Positions 7,523 to 15,183 of a stretch of 64,000 bases of DNA are shown one piece after another; position 1 is the stretch's first letter, and the number at the start of each line of letters is the position of its first letter. The notes below the pieces were generated by a model. It saw only the letters and a list, made by a program, of their open reading frames with translations, ran no database searches and was not told where the DNA came from. Origin of the DNA: Nocardioides humi. Lineage in GTDB: Bacteria; Actinomycetota; Actinomycetes; Propionibacteriales; Nocardioidaceae. The stretch covers positions 5,270,001 through 5,334,000 of the forward strand of contig NZ_CP041146.1 of assembly GCF_006494775.1 (NCBI RefSeq), read 5' to 3'. The position numbers and the translations under genes were made by a program.

Positions 7523-9013
7523 GTGAGCGAGTTGCGAGTCGCGGCGACGAACCGTGCGACTTCGTCCGTGGAAGAGCGACGCCGAGGAGGGATGGTGGCT
7601 CGAGCACTGTTCCGCGTCGCCGGGTCTCGCGTGAGAGCGCTCGTCGGGCTCGTCGCTGTGACGATGCTCGTGTCAGTGGGACAGGCGGGAACGGCGGCCG
7701 TCAGCGTCGCCCCCGGGCTCGCGCTCGTCGTGTCATCACCGGGGACCAGGATCGCGCCGACCGCCACAGTCGGAACGGCCGTCAAGCGTGCACCGAACCC
7801 GACCTACGTGGTCACGCCCGGCATCGTCTTCAACCACCCGTTCCGCAAGAAGAAGCGGGGCAAGGTCCAGCGCAAGATCATCAAGACGCTGAAGAACGTT
7901 CCTGCTGGCGAGACGGTTCGGCTGATGACGTGGAACTTCGACTCTCCGCTGTTCACACGCAAGTTCATCGCCGCTCACAAGCGTGGCGTCTCGGTGCAGA
8001 TCATCATGGCCCGTGGACTCGCCCGTGGACAGGGCCCGGGTCGCTCGTACCCGACCCTGCGCAACGCGCTGAAGAAGGGCAACGCCGACCGGCCCAAGGC
8101 GCTGCGGAGCTGGATCCGCACGTGCTCCGCGACCTGTCGCGGCAAGGGCGGTGCGATGCACTCCAAGCTGATGCTGATCAGCCGCTCGGGCGCGACGAGC
8201 CACATCGCGATGCAGGGATCGGGCAACTTCACCGGCGCCGCGGCCGTCCAGCAGTTCAACGACTGGACGACCATCACGGAGAACCAGCCGCTCTACGACG
8301 GCTGGATGCTGATGTGGAAGCAGGCGAAGAAGGACAAGAACGTCAAGCCGCTGCGGTTCACGGTCCCCAGCACCACCACGCCGGGCGCCACCATCACCTC
8401 GATGTTCGCGCCACACCGGGGCGAGATCGACCCAGCACTGAAGGTGCTCAACAAGGTGCAGTGCACTGGCGCCACCAATACCGCGTCGGGACGTACGAAG
8501 GTGCGGATTGCCAACGCGGTTTGGGGCGACGATCGCGGCGTACGGGTCGCCCGCAAGGTCCGCCAGTTGCGTGATCAGGGCTGCGACGTGCGGATCGTGT
8601 TCATGATGATGCCGCTGAAGATCCGCAACATCCTCAAGGGCCTCCCGGCGAAGCAGATGGTCTACATCACCGGCGCGACGGCCAACAAGTTCAAGGACCG
8701 CTACGTCCACCTCAAGGGCCTGTCGGTCCAGGGCAACATCGATGGTCGCAGGAACGGCAATGCGGTGCTGTCCAGCAGCGAGAACTGGACCCAGCTCGGC
8801 TGGCACTCCGACGAGCAGAACGTGATCTTCTGGGACGACGCGCCGCTGGCGGCGAAGTACGCCGACCGGGTCGACCTGATCTTCCGGCAGGCGCCGCGGA
8901 GCATCAACAACTACGTGAACTCCGCCGACCCGAACGGCCGTATCGTGCCCGGCACCGAGTTCCTCGGCCCGAAGGACTACCCGTTCCACGACCTCGAGGC
9001 CGAGTTTGACTGA
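7523..9013 (+). CDS. Secreted phospholipase D-like protein
   Basis: The 496-residue protein has an N-terminal hydrophobic stretch (about 37-60, ending in Ala-rich residues) typical of a signal peptide, then a lysine/arginine-rich section (RKKKRGKVQRKIIKTLK). Two PLD half-motifs are visible: MHSKLMLI with H213 and K215, followed by QGSGNFTG; and YVHLKGLSVQG with H396 and K398, followed by LSSSENWT. These are the paired HxK...N signatures of the PLD superfamily, expected to make one active site. Substrate (phospholipid, nucleic acid or other phosphodiester) is not evident. GTG 7523 is weakly supported; ATG 7592 directly follows GAGGAGGG, and GTG 7595 is also possible. The 205 bp upstream hold the divergent promoters with the AfsQ1-like gene. 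Confidence 0.82.
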   Translation: MSELRVAATNRATSSVEERRRGGMVARALFRVAGSRVRALVGLVAVTMLVSVGQAGTAAVSVAPGLALVVSSPGTRIAPTATVGTAVKRAPNPTYVVTPGIVFNHPFRKKKRGKVQRKIIKTLKNVPAGETVRLMTWNFDSPLFTRKFIAAHKRGVSVQIIMARGLARGQGPGRSYPTLRNALKKGNADRPKALRSWIRTCSATCRGKGGAMHSKLMLISRSGATSHIAMQGSGNFTGAAAVQQFNDWTTITENQPLYDGWMLMWKQAKKDKNVKPLRFTVPSTTTPGATITSMFAPHRGEIDPALKVLNKVQCTGATNTASGRTKVRIANAVWGDDRGVRVARKVRQLRDQGCDVRIVFMMMPLKIRNILKGLPAKQMVYITGATANKFKDRYVHLKGLSVQGNIDGRRNGNAVLSSSENWTQLGWHSDEQNVIFWDDAPLAAKYADRVDLIFRQAPRSINNYVNSADPNGRIVPGTEFLGPKDYPFHDLEAEFD

Positions 9014-9207
9014 CCGCGACAGCTCGCGAGGCCGGTCCCCGCGAGGCCGGTCCGGGGCAGAACGCGCAGGAGTCAAGAGTTAAGAAGAAGATCAAGCTCA
9101 CGCGCTCGAAGGTCGGGAAGACCAAGCAACTCGCGGTGACCCTCACCCTCAAGCGCAACCCCGCCCGCGGCATCCACCAGCAGAACTACAAGATCCGGGT
9201 GCGCTGA
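9010..9207 (+). pseudogene. C-terminal remnant of an unknown protein
   Basis: Immediately after the PLD-like gene, a different frame is open from 9010 to a TGA at 9205 and ends in a lysine-rich, beta-strand-like sequence (KKKIKLTRSKVGKTKQ, LAVTLTLKRNP, QNYKIRVR). It has no plausible start, so it looks like the 3' stub of a deleted gene. The junction contains a tandem repeat of GCGAGGCCGGTCC (about 9027-9055), which may mark the deletion. The sequence to 9302 holds nothing else that I recognise. Confidence 0.35.
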
Positions 9208-9302
9208 TGGGCCTGGCAGTCACCAACGTCTCCGTAGACTGAGGGCTCGCTCGGGGACGCCATCGAGGAGCAACTGCGCCATTTCCGGCACCGGGTTCGC
9301 GG

Positions 9303-10559
9303 GTGTTTCTGTCGGATGACTGCCCTGAGCCCCGCCCGTACCCCCGACCGCGTCCGGTCGCCACTCATCAACCGGCAGCGGCGACAACGCCCTCGTCGGC
9401 AGGGGAGCCGCCCGAGGAGCCCGCATCAGCGGGGGAGTGGGCCGCGGCGCAGGAGCTGGCTCCAGCGCCGCCCGACACCATCCGGGAGTTGATCGCCCTG
9501 GCCGAGCTGATCCGCGCCACCGGAATCCCCGCCAGATCGGCCCAAACCCCCGACACGGCCAGCGCGGCCGCGGTGGGGCCGACGCTGCGGGACGTGGAAC
9601 GCATCGCGGCCGCCCTCGACGCCGAGATCGCGCCAGGCACCCGCCGCGTGTACGCCTACGCCTGGGGCCTGTGGGCCACCTGGTGCCAGGGCCGGGGCCT
9701 GTGCCCGCTGCCGGCCGCGCCGGAGGCGGTCGCGGCCTACCTCGCCGAGCGCGCCGAGGCCGGCTTCTGCTTCGGCACCCTGGAAATGGCCTGCAGCGCC
9801 ATCGCCTACCAGCACCGCGCCGCCGAGCTCCCCAACCCGCTCGATGATCCCACCCTGCGGCGGGTTCGCCGTGGCCTGCGCCGGACCGTCGGCACCGCCC
9901 CACGGCGCCGCGCCCACCCGCTGAGCCTCCCCGATGTCCGCCGCCTGCTCGACGTCATGGACCCGGCCGACCTGGCCGGGGCGAGGGACCGCGCCCTGCT
10001 CCTGGTCGGGTTCGCCTCCGCGCTGCGGCCCAGCGAGCTCGGCGCCCTGCGCGAGACCCAGGCCACCACCGGCTCCGACGGCCTGCTGCTGGCCATCCCA
10101 CGGTCCAAGAGCGACCCCGAGGGCCACCAGCAGATCGTCCCCGTCGCCCGCGGCCGCTACCCCGACACTGACCCCGTCGCTGCCCTCGGGCACTGGCGCA
10201 AGGTTCGCGACCGGCACGATCCCGAACACCCCAGCGACCCGAGCCAGCTCAACACGATGGTCGATGGGGACGATCGCGGCGCGCGCCCCTGGGTCCACCT
10301 CTTCCCGCGGCTGCACCGTACCCGCGTCCTCATCGACCAGCCTCTGTCCGGGACCGGAGTCAGCGAGATGCTGCAACGCCACGCCCCGCTCCCCGTCACT
10401 GTCTCGCCACTGAGGTGTCGCCGAGCGCAGACTGGGTGGACGAACGCAGACGCTGGGAAGGGCGGCTTGGCTATTCGATATCTTTTTGGATATCATTGGT
10501 CTCATGGCTGGGACGATCATCGCGCGAGCGCGCCGCGACAGTGGCCTGTCGCAGCGTGA
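9303..10559 (+). pseudogene. Tyrosine recombinase/integrase, 3'-truncated
   Basis: Residues about 95-185 resemble the SAM-like core-binding domain (TRRVYAYAWGLWATWC, IAYQHRAA), and the catalytic domain begins normally with ARDRALLLVGFASALRPSEL, containing the first catalytic Arg, and AIPRSKSD with the catalytic Lys. Similarity stops at about 10385 (GVSEMLQRHA), just where the HxxR, H/W and Tyr boxes should follow. The remaining in-frame residues are unrelated and run into the promoter of the next gene. Without the tyrosine nucleophile it cannot be an active recombinase. It marks the left part of the accessory island. Confidence 0.75.
10476..10494. promoter_or_regulatory. Putative operator of the XRE/AbiEii operon
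   Basis: Two copies of the palindrome GATATC (10477-10482 and 10489-10494) are separated by TTTTTG in an unusually AT-rich patch 10 bp before the antitoxin ATG. Autoregulation of such antitoxin genes through paired palindromes is typical. The same patch probably holds the promoter. Confidence 0.45.
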
Positions 10560-11019
10560 GCTGGCGCGTCGTGCAGGGACCTCGCAGCCGACGCTGTCGA
10601 CCTACGAGACCGGTGGGAAGTCGCCCACGCTGGCGGTGGCCGAACGGATCGTCAACACCAGTGGCTACGACCTCGAGCTCACACCGCGGGTGGGCTTCAC
10701 CCGGACGCCCGGGGCGCGGGGGGAGCCCTATGCGGTTCCGGATCGGCTCTGGCGCCTCGACCTGGCCGACGCCTTCGCTCGCGTCGTCCTGCCGGGTCAT
10801 CTCCACTGGTCGGGTCCCTCCCGCGAGTTCGACCTGGGCGATCGAGGCGACCGTGGACGGGTCTACGAGATCGTGCTCCGCGAGGGTGAGCCGACAGACC
10901 TGGCCACCTACGTCGATGGGGCGCTTCTCGTCGACCTGTGGTCCGACTTGGTTCTTCCACGAGAGCTGCGGGCTGCGTGGGAGCCGGTCATCGTGCGGTA
11001 CCGGAGACACGACGCGTGA
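10504..11019 (+). CDS. XRE-family HTH antitoxin of an AbiEii-type module
   Basis: The 171-residue protein has an N-terminal XRE helix-turn-helix at about residues 3-55 (RRDSGLSQRELARRAGTSQPTLSTYETG) and a C-terminal domain of about 100 residues with no recognised catalytic motif. The stop overlaps a GTG start of the nucleotidyltransferase toxin gene at 11016 (GTGA). This pairing, HTH protein then AbiEii-like NTase, is a known toxin-antitoxin layout in actinobacteria (MenA/MenT type). The protein is predicted to neutralise the toxin and repress the operon. Confidence 0.8.
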   Translation: MAGTIIARARRDSGLSQRELARRAGTSQPTLSTYETGGKSPTLAVAERIVNTSGYDLELTPRVGFTRTPGARGEPYAVPDRLWRLDLADAFARVVLPGHLHWSGPSREFDLGDRGDRGRVYEIVLREGEPTDLATYVDGALLVDLWSDLVLPRELRAAWEPVIVRYRRHDA

Positions 11020-11725
11020 GACCCGAGCACATGAACCGCGAGTACAGCGGACGCCTCACCGGCCTGCAGATAGACATCGCAGGACTGTTCTTCGCCCTGC
11101 CGGAGTCGGATGGGTTCCTGCTCGCCGGCGGGGGTGCCTTGATCACTCACGGTCTCATCGACCGACCCACCGACGACCTGGACTTCTTCGGCCACCGCCC
11201 TGACGGCGACGTTGCCCGAGCCGCCGACGCATTGACCGCAGCGGTACGGAACCGGGGCTGGACGCTCGAGACCGTCCGCTCCGGCCCGGAGTTCCGTCGC
11301 CTCAAGATCACCAGGACCGTAGCGGACGCATCCCACCGGCAGACGGACCAAGAGGCTCAGGAGGAGAGCACGGAGGTGTATGTCGATCTCGCCATCGACA
11401 GCCCACCCCACGGTCCGGCCACCATCACCGTGGCGGGACCCGCCCTCGATCCCCGAGAAAACTCGCTGTGCGCAAGACGCTGGCGCTGTTCGGCCGGGCC
11501 GAGCCACGCGACTTCACCGACGTCTACGCACTCCACCAGGGGTTCGACCGCGCCGAGCTACTCGTCGAAGCCGCCGAAGCTGACGAGGGGTTCGACCTCC
11601 AGGTCTTCGCCCAGATGGTGCGCTCCCACCACCGCCTACGCGACCAAGACTTCCCGGAGACGGGCATCGCCATCGACGACCTTCGCGCCTACTTCGACGA
11701 CTGGGCCGGTGAACTGTCGTGCTGA
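11016..11725 (+). pseudogene. AbiEii/MenT-type nucleotidyltransferase toxin, frameshifted
   Basis: The first frame encodes the NTase core: FLLAGGGALITHG followed by RPTDDLDFF, the GG...DxD signature that binds Mg-NTP. At an AAAA run (11458-11461) the reading frame must step back by one to continue into EKLAVRKTLALFGRAEPRDF, a typical second half of the family, which runs to the stop at 11725. One additional base there would give a continuous protein of about 236 residues. Start is GTG 11016 overlapping the antitoxin stop, or ATG 11031. As read, the toxin is broken; a sequencing error or a frameshifting event would change that. Confidence 0.75.
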
Positions 11726-11912
11726 TAAGGACCAGGCCGGAAGGTGTGGCATTTACCGTTAGTGGCGAGTGAGAAACAGCTCGCTGAGTGCACTACAAAG
11801 GCGTCGCGTCATTGAGGCTCGCTCGTTCCTGCCCTGCGGCGTGGGCACGGCCGATCGCAATACCCTTCTTCACGGAGAACCGAGCGAATCAGCGTCGCAA
11901 GCGGGCTCACAG

Positions 11913-11920
11913 CTCAAAGT
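11913..11920. repeat. Left 8-bp target-site duplication of the IS
   Basis: CTCAAAGT directly precedes the left IS terminus and is repeated exactly after the right terminus at 13366-13373. Eight-bp duplications are characteristic of ISL3-family insertion. Confidence 0.88.
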
Positions 11921-11952
11921 GGCTCTTCGCAGATGAGGGTGTAGGTCGGGTC
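11921..11952 (+). repeat. Left terminal inverted repeat of the ISL3-family IS
   Basis: Begins GGCTCTTCGCA and pairs with the complement of the right end, which begins GGCTCATCGCA; mismatches fall at positions 6, 12, 13, 14, 25 and 27. Confidence 0.88.
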
Positions 11953-11973
11953 GGCGCGTCGGTCCTGGGATAG

Positions 11974-13362
11974 GTGTCGAGGTCTCCCGAGGATGGAGGT
12001 TCCTACGCCGCCCATCCAGAAGACCTCGACATGCCTGACGCTACCCCGCCGGCCGGGTTCGGCCACCCCGATCTGACTACCTTCGCCCGGCTCGACGGCC
12101 TCGGCCTGGCTGTGATCGGGCAGCGGCTCGAACCTGATCGTGCTGTCCTCGCCTGCCGGGTCGTCGATGACGACCGGTGGTGCCGCGGTTGCGGTGGGGA
12201 GGGACTGGCACGCGACACCGTGGTCCGTCGACTCGCGCACGAGCCGCTCGGTTGGCGCCCGACCACCCTCGAAGTCGCGGTCCGTCGCTACCGGTGCCGC
12301 GAGTGCGGCCAGGTGTGGCGCCAGGACACCAGCTTGGCGGCCGAGCCGCGGGCGAAGCTGTCGCGTCGGGGGCTGCGGTGGGCGCTGGAAGGGATCGTGG
12401 TGCAGCACCTGACCGTCGCACGTGTCGCCGAGGGTCTCGGGGTCGCGTGGAACACCGCGAACGATGCGGTCCTGGCCGAAGGCAGACGGGTGCTGATCAA
12501 CGACGAGCACCGCCTCGACGGCGTCCGTGTGCTCGGCATCGACGAGCACGTGTGGAGACACACCCGGCCAGGTGATCGCGGCGACAAGTACGTGACCGTG
12601 ATCATCGATCTCACCCCGGTGCGCGACGGCACCGGCCCGGCACGGCTGTTGGACATGGTCGAGGGCCGCTCGAAGTCGGTGTTCAAGACCTGGCTCGCTG
12701 AGCAGACCGAGGCGTTCCGTGCCGGTGTCGAGGTGGTCGCGATGGACGGGTTCACCGGCTTCAAGACCGCCGCCGCGGAGGAGGTCCCTGCCGCGGTCGC
12801 GGTGATGGACCCGTTCCACGTGGTCCGTCTGGCCGGTGATGCTCTCGATGAGTGCCGGCGCCGGATCCAGCAAGCGATCCACGGTCACCGCGGTAGGAAG
12901 GGCGACCCGCTGTACGCTGCGCGACGGACCCTGTCCACCGGTGCCGACCTGCTCACCGACAAGCAGATCGCCAGGCTCAACGCGCTGTTCGCCGAGGATG
13001 CCCATGTCGAGGTCGAGGCGACGTGGGGGATCTACCAGCGGATGATCGCGGCCTACCGGCACGAGGACCCCCGCCGTGGCCGGGACCTGATGGTGAAGCT
13101 GATCGAGTCGGTCAGCACCGGTGTGCCGAAGACGCTGGTCGAGGTCACCAGGCTGGGGCGGACGTTGAAGAAGCGCGCCGCTGACGTGCTGGCCTACTTC
13201 GACCGGCCCGGCACGTCCAACGGGCCGACCGAGGCACTCAACGGCCGCCTCGAACACCTCCGCGGCTCAGCGCTCGGGTTCCGCAACCTGACCAACTACA
13301 TCGCCCGATCCCTGCTAGAGACCGGCGGCTTCAGACCCCAACTACACCCTCGATTGCGATGA
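11974..13362 (+). CDS. ISL3-family transposase
   Basis: The protein (462 residues from GTG 11974; ATG 12031 would give 443) has the ISL3 arrangement: an N-terminal zinc-ribbon-like region with paired cysteines (WCRGCG and YRCRECGQVW), an HTH-like stretch (VARVAEGLGVAWNTAN), then the DDE catalytic domain with VLGIDEH, VEVVAMDGFTGFK and DPFHVVRLA, and the C-terminal TEALNGRLEHLRG containing the last acidic residue. All key acidic residues are present, so the enzyme appears functional. The stop lies 3 bp inside the right end of the IS. Confidence 0.93.
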   Translation: MSRSPEDGGSYAAHPEDLDMPDATPPAGFGHPDLTTFARLDGLGLAVIGQRLEPDRAVLACRVVDDDRWCRGCGGEGLARDTVVRRLAHEPLGWRPTTLEVAVRRYRCRECGQVWRQDTSLAAEPRAKLSRRGLRWALEGIVVQHLTVARVAEGLGVAWNTANDAVLAEGRRVLINDEHRLDGVRVLGIDEHVWRHTRPGDRGDKYVTVIIDLTPVRDGTGPARLLDMVEGRSKSVFKTWLAEQTEAFRAGVEVVAMDGFTGFKTAAAEEVPAAVAVMDPFHVVRLAGDALDECRRRIQQAIHGHRGRKGDPLYAARRTLSTGADLLTDKQIARLNALFAEDAHVEVEATWGIYQRMIAAYRHEDPRRGRDLMVKLIESVSTGVPKTLVEVTRLGRTLKKRAADVLAYFDRPGTSNGPTEALNGRLEHLRGSALGFRNLTNYIARSLLETGGFRPQLHPRLR

Positions 13363-13365
13363 GCC
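13334..13365 (-). repeat. Right terminal inverted repeat of the ISL3-family IS
   Basis: Inverted counterpart of 11921-11952. It overlaps the 3' end of the transposase gene. Confidence 0.88.
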
Positions 13366-13373
13366 CTCAAAGT
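13366..13373. repeat. Right 8-bp target-site duplication of the IS
   Basis: CTCAAAGT, identical to 11913-11920. It abuts the stop codon of the minus-strand HEPN gene. Confidence 0.88.
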
Positions 13374-14579
13374 TCACAACTGAAGCAACAGGCGTTCCGA
13401 TCGAGTGCTCGGCTTCAGGTCCTTCAGGTCCGCGCGAGCATGGATCGCCCGGTATGCCCCGGTCGCGATCTCGAGAGCTTCTTGCGCCAACTCCCGCTGC
13501 TTGTCCGGCTGCGCAATGGCGGCGCCGTGGACGACGTCGCTGCGAGCGTCGTAGATCGTCTTCGCCTTGTTGAACATCGCAAGTCGCTTCGTCCGGTCGT
13601 CTGGCTCCAACAGCCAAGAGATGGCCGCGCAGACCTTGAAAGTTGTCTCCGTCTTGGACCCGAACATGTTCTCCCATGCGACGACCGCGTCAATCAGGAC
13701 GTCGACCGGGTCCCGTCGCTCGGAGGACGCCCTGATGATCCGCGTGAGTGCAATGTCCAGCCGGTCAGTTATCTCGTCAAGCTCGTTCATGATGATGGCG
13801 ATATTGGCCAGGTCGCTTTGGGTGAGGTGCACGTCGGCGTGGCCACCGCGCGTGGTAACCACATAAGGGGTCTGCGAGCTGTACAGCGGAAACAACGACC
13901 AGTGCAGGGTCGCCGTGACATCCACAGTCTTTGCGCGTTCGGTGGCCCAAGCTGCAATGCAGAACTGAAGCCGGCGGATCTGACGACGCAGAGCTGTCGA
14001 ATGGGTGCGGTCGCGCTCGCCCATGCGGGAGAAGGCTGCATCGATGTCCTCACGCGGCGCGTCGTTGCGGATGCACCCGACGAGCTGCTGTGACGCCTTC
14101 AGCCAGAACGCGCTTTTTGGAGTTTGGTGGCCAAGGACATCCCCGTTGGAGATTGCGAGACCTTCGGTCGGAATCAGTCCCCATGTGCCGCAATCGATGG
14201 CTTCGGCGACCTCGACACCAACGAGTCCCGACAGGACGATCGGGACCTCTTCGCCGCGTGCGCTTCGGCGCAGCATGCCGAGTGACTCGCGAACGTAGTC
14301 GACCAGGTTGTCTTCGTGGAGCGCATGCTCGAATCGCATGCGCGCCAGCGTCTGCTCGACGACTGTTCCGACGACGATGCGGATGTCCGTAGTGCCGCCT
14401 CCCGCCGGCAGCCAAGTGAGGAGACCCATCGCGACGATGTTGCCATGCGAGTCGACGTCTCCGTCTTGTTGCGGGAAGAACCTTGTCAGGTCCGGGTCGT
14501 GGAGAAACGCCTCGGCAGCCGGCTGGTAGAGGATCGCGTCCTGAAAGGAGCTGCTGAGCGCGAAACGGTCGCTGCTCAT
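13374..14579 (-). CDS. HEPN-domain protein of an accessory region
   Basis: The 401-residue protein has a long N-terminal region without recognised motif and a C-terminal part (about residues 260-385) resembling the Apea-like HEPN group. That part carries the RX4H signature RSDVVHG near residue 353, preceded by a helical stretch (FNKAKTIYDA). The RX4-6H motif is the active site of HEPN RNases in many toxin and defence systems. The gene lies in a mobile-element-rich island, divergent from a nuclease-like gene at 15184. I predict a defence or stress role; target and partner are unknown. Its stop is 1 bp from the IS target duplication. Confidence 0.62.
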   Translation of the reverse strand: MSSDRFALSSSFQDAILYQPAAEAFLHDPDLTRFFPQQDGDVDSHGNIVAMGLLTWLPAGGGTTDIRIVVGTVVEQTLARMRFEHALHEDNLVDYVRESLGMLRRSARGEEVPIVLSGLVGVEVAEAIDCGTWGLIPTEGLAISNGDVLGHQTPKSAFWLKASQQLVGCIRNDAPREDIDAAFSRMGERDRTHSTALRRQIRRLQFCIAAWATERAKTVDVTATLHWSLFPLYSSQTPYVVTTRGGHADVHLTQSDLANIAIIMNELDEITDRLDIALTRIIRASSERRDPVDVLIDAVVAWENMFGSKTETTFKVCAAISWLLEPDDRTKRLAMFNKAKTIYDARSDVVHGAAIAQPDKQRELAQEALEIATGAYRAIHARADLKDLKPSTRSERLLLQL

Positions 14580-14643
14580 GCCCTCGAGGTGCTCGCAGGC
14601 AAGACCGTTGAAGGCCAGCCGAACGAATGCATCGACGAGAGTG

Positions 14644-14952
14644 TCACCGGTAGCGGAGGGAGCGCGGCCTCCGACGTGCTGACGTAGCAGTTCGACGGGG
14701 TGTCCGCTCGGTACCGGGAACGATGCGGGTTAGCCACTGGGCTCTCAGGGACCTTTTTTGCTCCGGTTTGAGGCCGCTTTCGTCGACCGGCCGAGGACCG
14801 ATCTGCGCGACTGCGTCCCAGCGAGGTCGATCGTCGACCGACGGGCGGGTGTGAGGTTCCAGGTCGAGCACGAACGCCAAGGTGGGCTCGCCGAGGAAGG
14901 CGACCGCCCGGTGCCAGAGTTCCGAAGTCTGCTCCGCCGTGAGTCTGTCCAC
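14644..14952 (-). CDS. Hypothetical protein upstream of the HEPN gene
   Basis: A 102-codon frame starts at GTG 14952 and ends 64 bp before the HEPN gene on the same strand. The first 70 residues look protein-like and acidic-helical (LTAEQTSELWHRAVAFLG, LAFVLDLEPHTRP); the last 25 are arginine-rich and low in complexity. I recognise no family. It might be a small partner of the HEPN protein or a chance frame. Confidence 0.35.
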   Translation of the reverse strand: MDRLTAEQTSELWHRAVAFLGEPTLAFVLDLEPHTRPSVDDRPRWDAVAQIGPRPVDESGLKPEQKRSLRAQWLTRIVPGTERTPRRTATSARRRPRSLRYR

Positions 14953-15183
14953 GAGGACAGCTTGCCCGAGTGTCGGCCGAGGGGTGTGTGGATATCGGCA
15001 CGTGCAACCCTCGCGCGGGCGTAGGAGGCGAGGTCAGTCCGCAGCTGTCGACATGACTCCTCACCGTCAACGCCGCAGATTCGGCGCGGCCTCTACCGAG
15101 AGGGCGCGTGTCGATGCAGACGCCACGGCGCTGATCGTGCGTTTTCCGGCGAACGTGGTTCGCGGCGCGCGATAGTGGCTGCC

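Larger units (their letters stand above)
11921..13365 (+). mobile_element. Complete ISL3-family insertion sequence (1445 bp)
   Basis: The element is bounded by imperfect 32-bp terminal inverted repeats (11921-11952 and 13334-13365; 26 of 32 positions match, sharing GAGGGTGTAG), carries one full-length transposase and is flanked by the perfect 8-bp direct repeat CTCAAAGT. The intact ends and duplication indicate a fairly recent insertion and no later rearrangement. It landed 8 bp beyond the stop codon of the HEPN gene and disrupts no recognisable coding region. The 187 bp between the AbiEii gene and the left target duplication contain nothing I recognise. Confidence 0.92.

Noticed and set aside
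11450..11470. Programmed -1 frameshift in the AbiEii toxin
   Set aside because: GAGAAAAC is not a full X-XXY-YYZ heptamer, I see no clear stimulatory structure after it, and three unrelated genes in the window have the same one-base defect.
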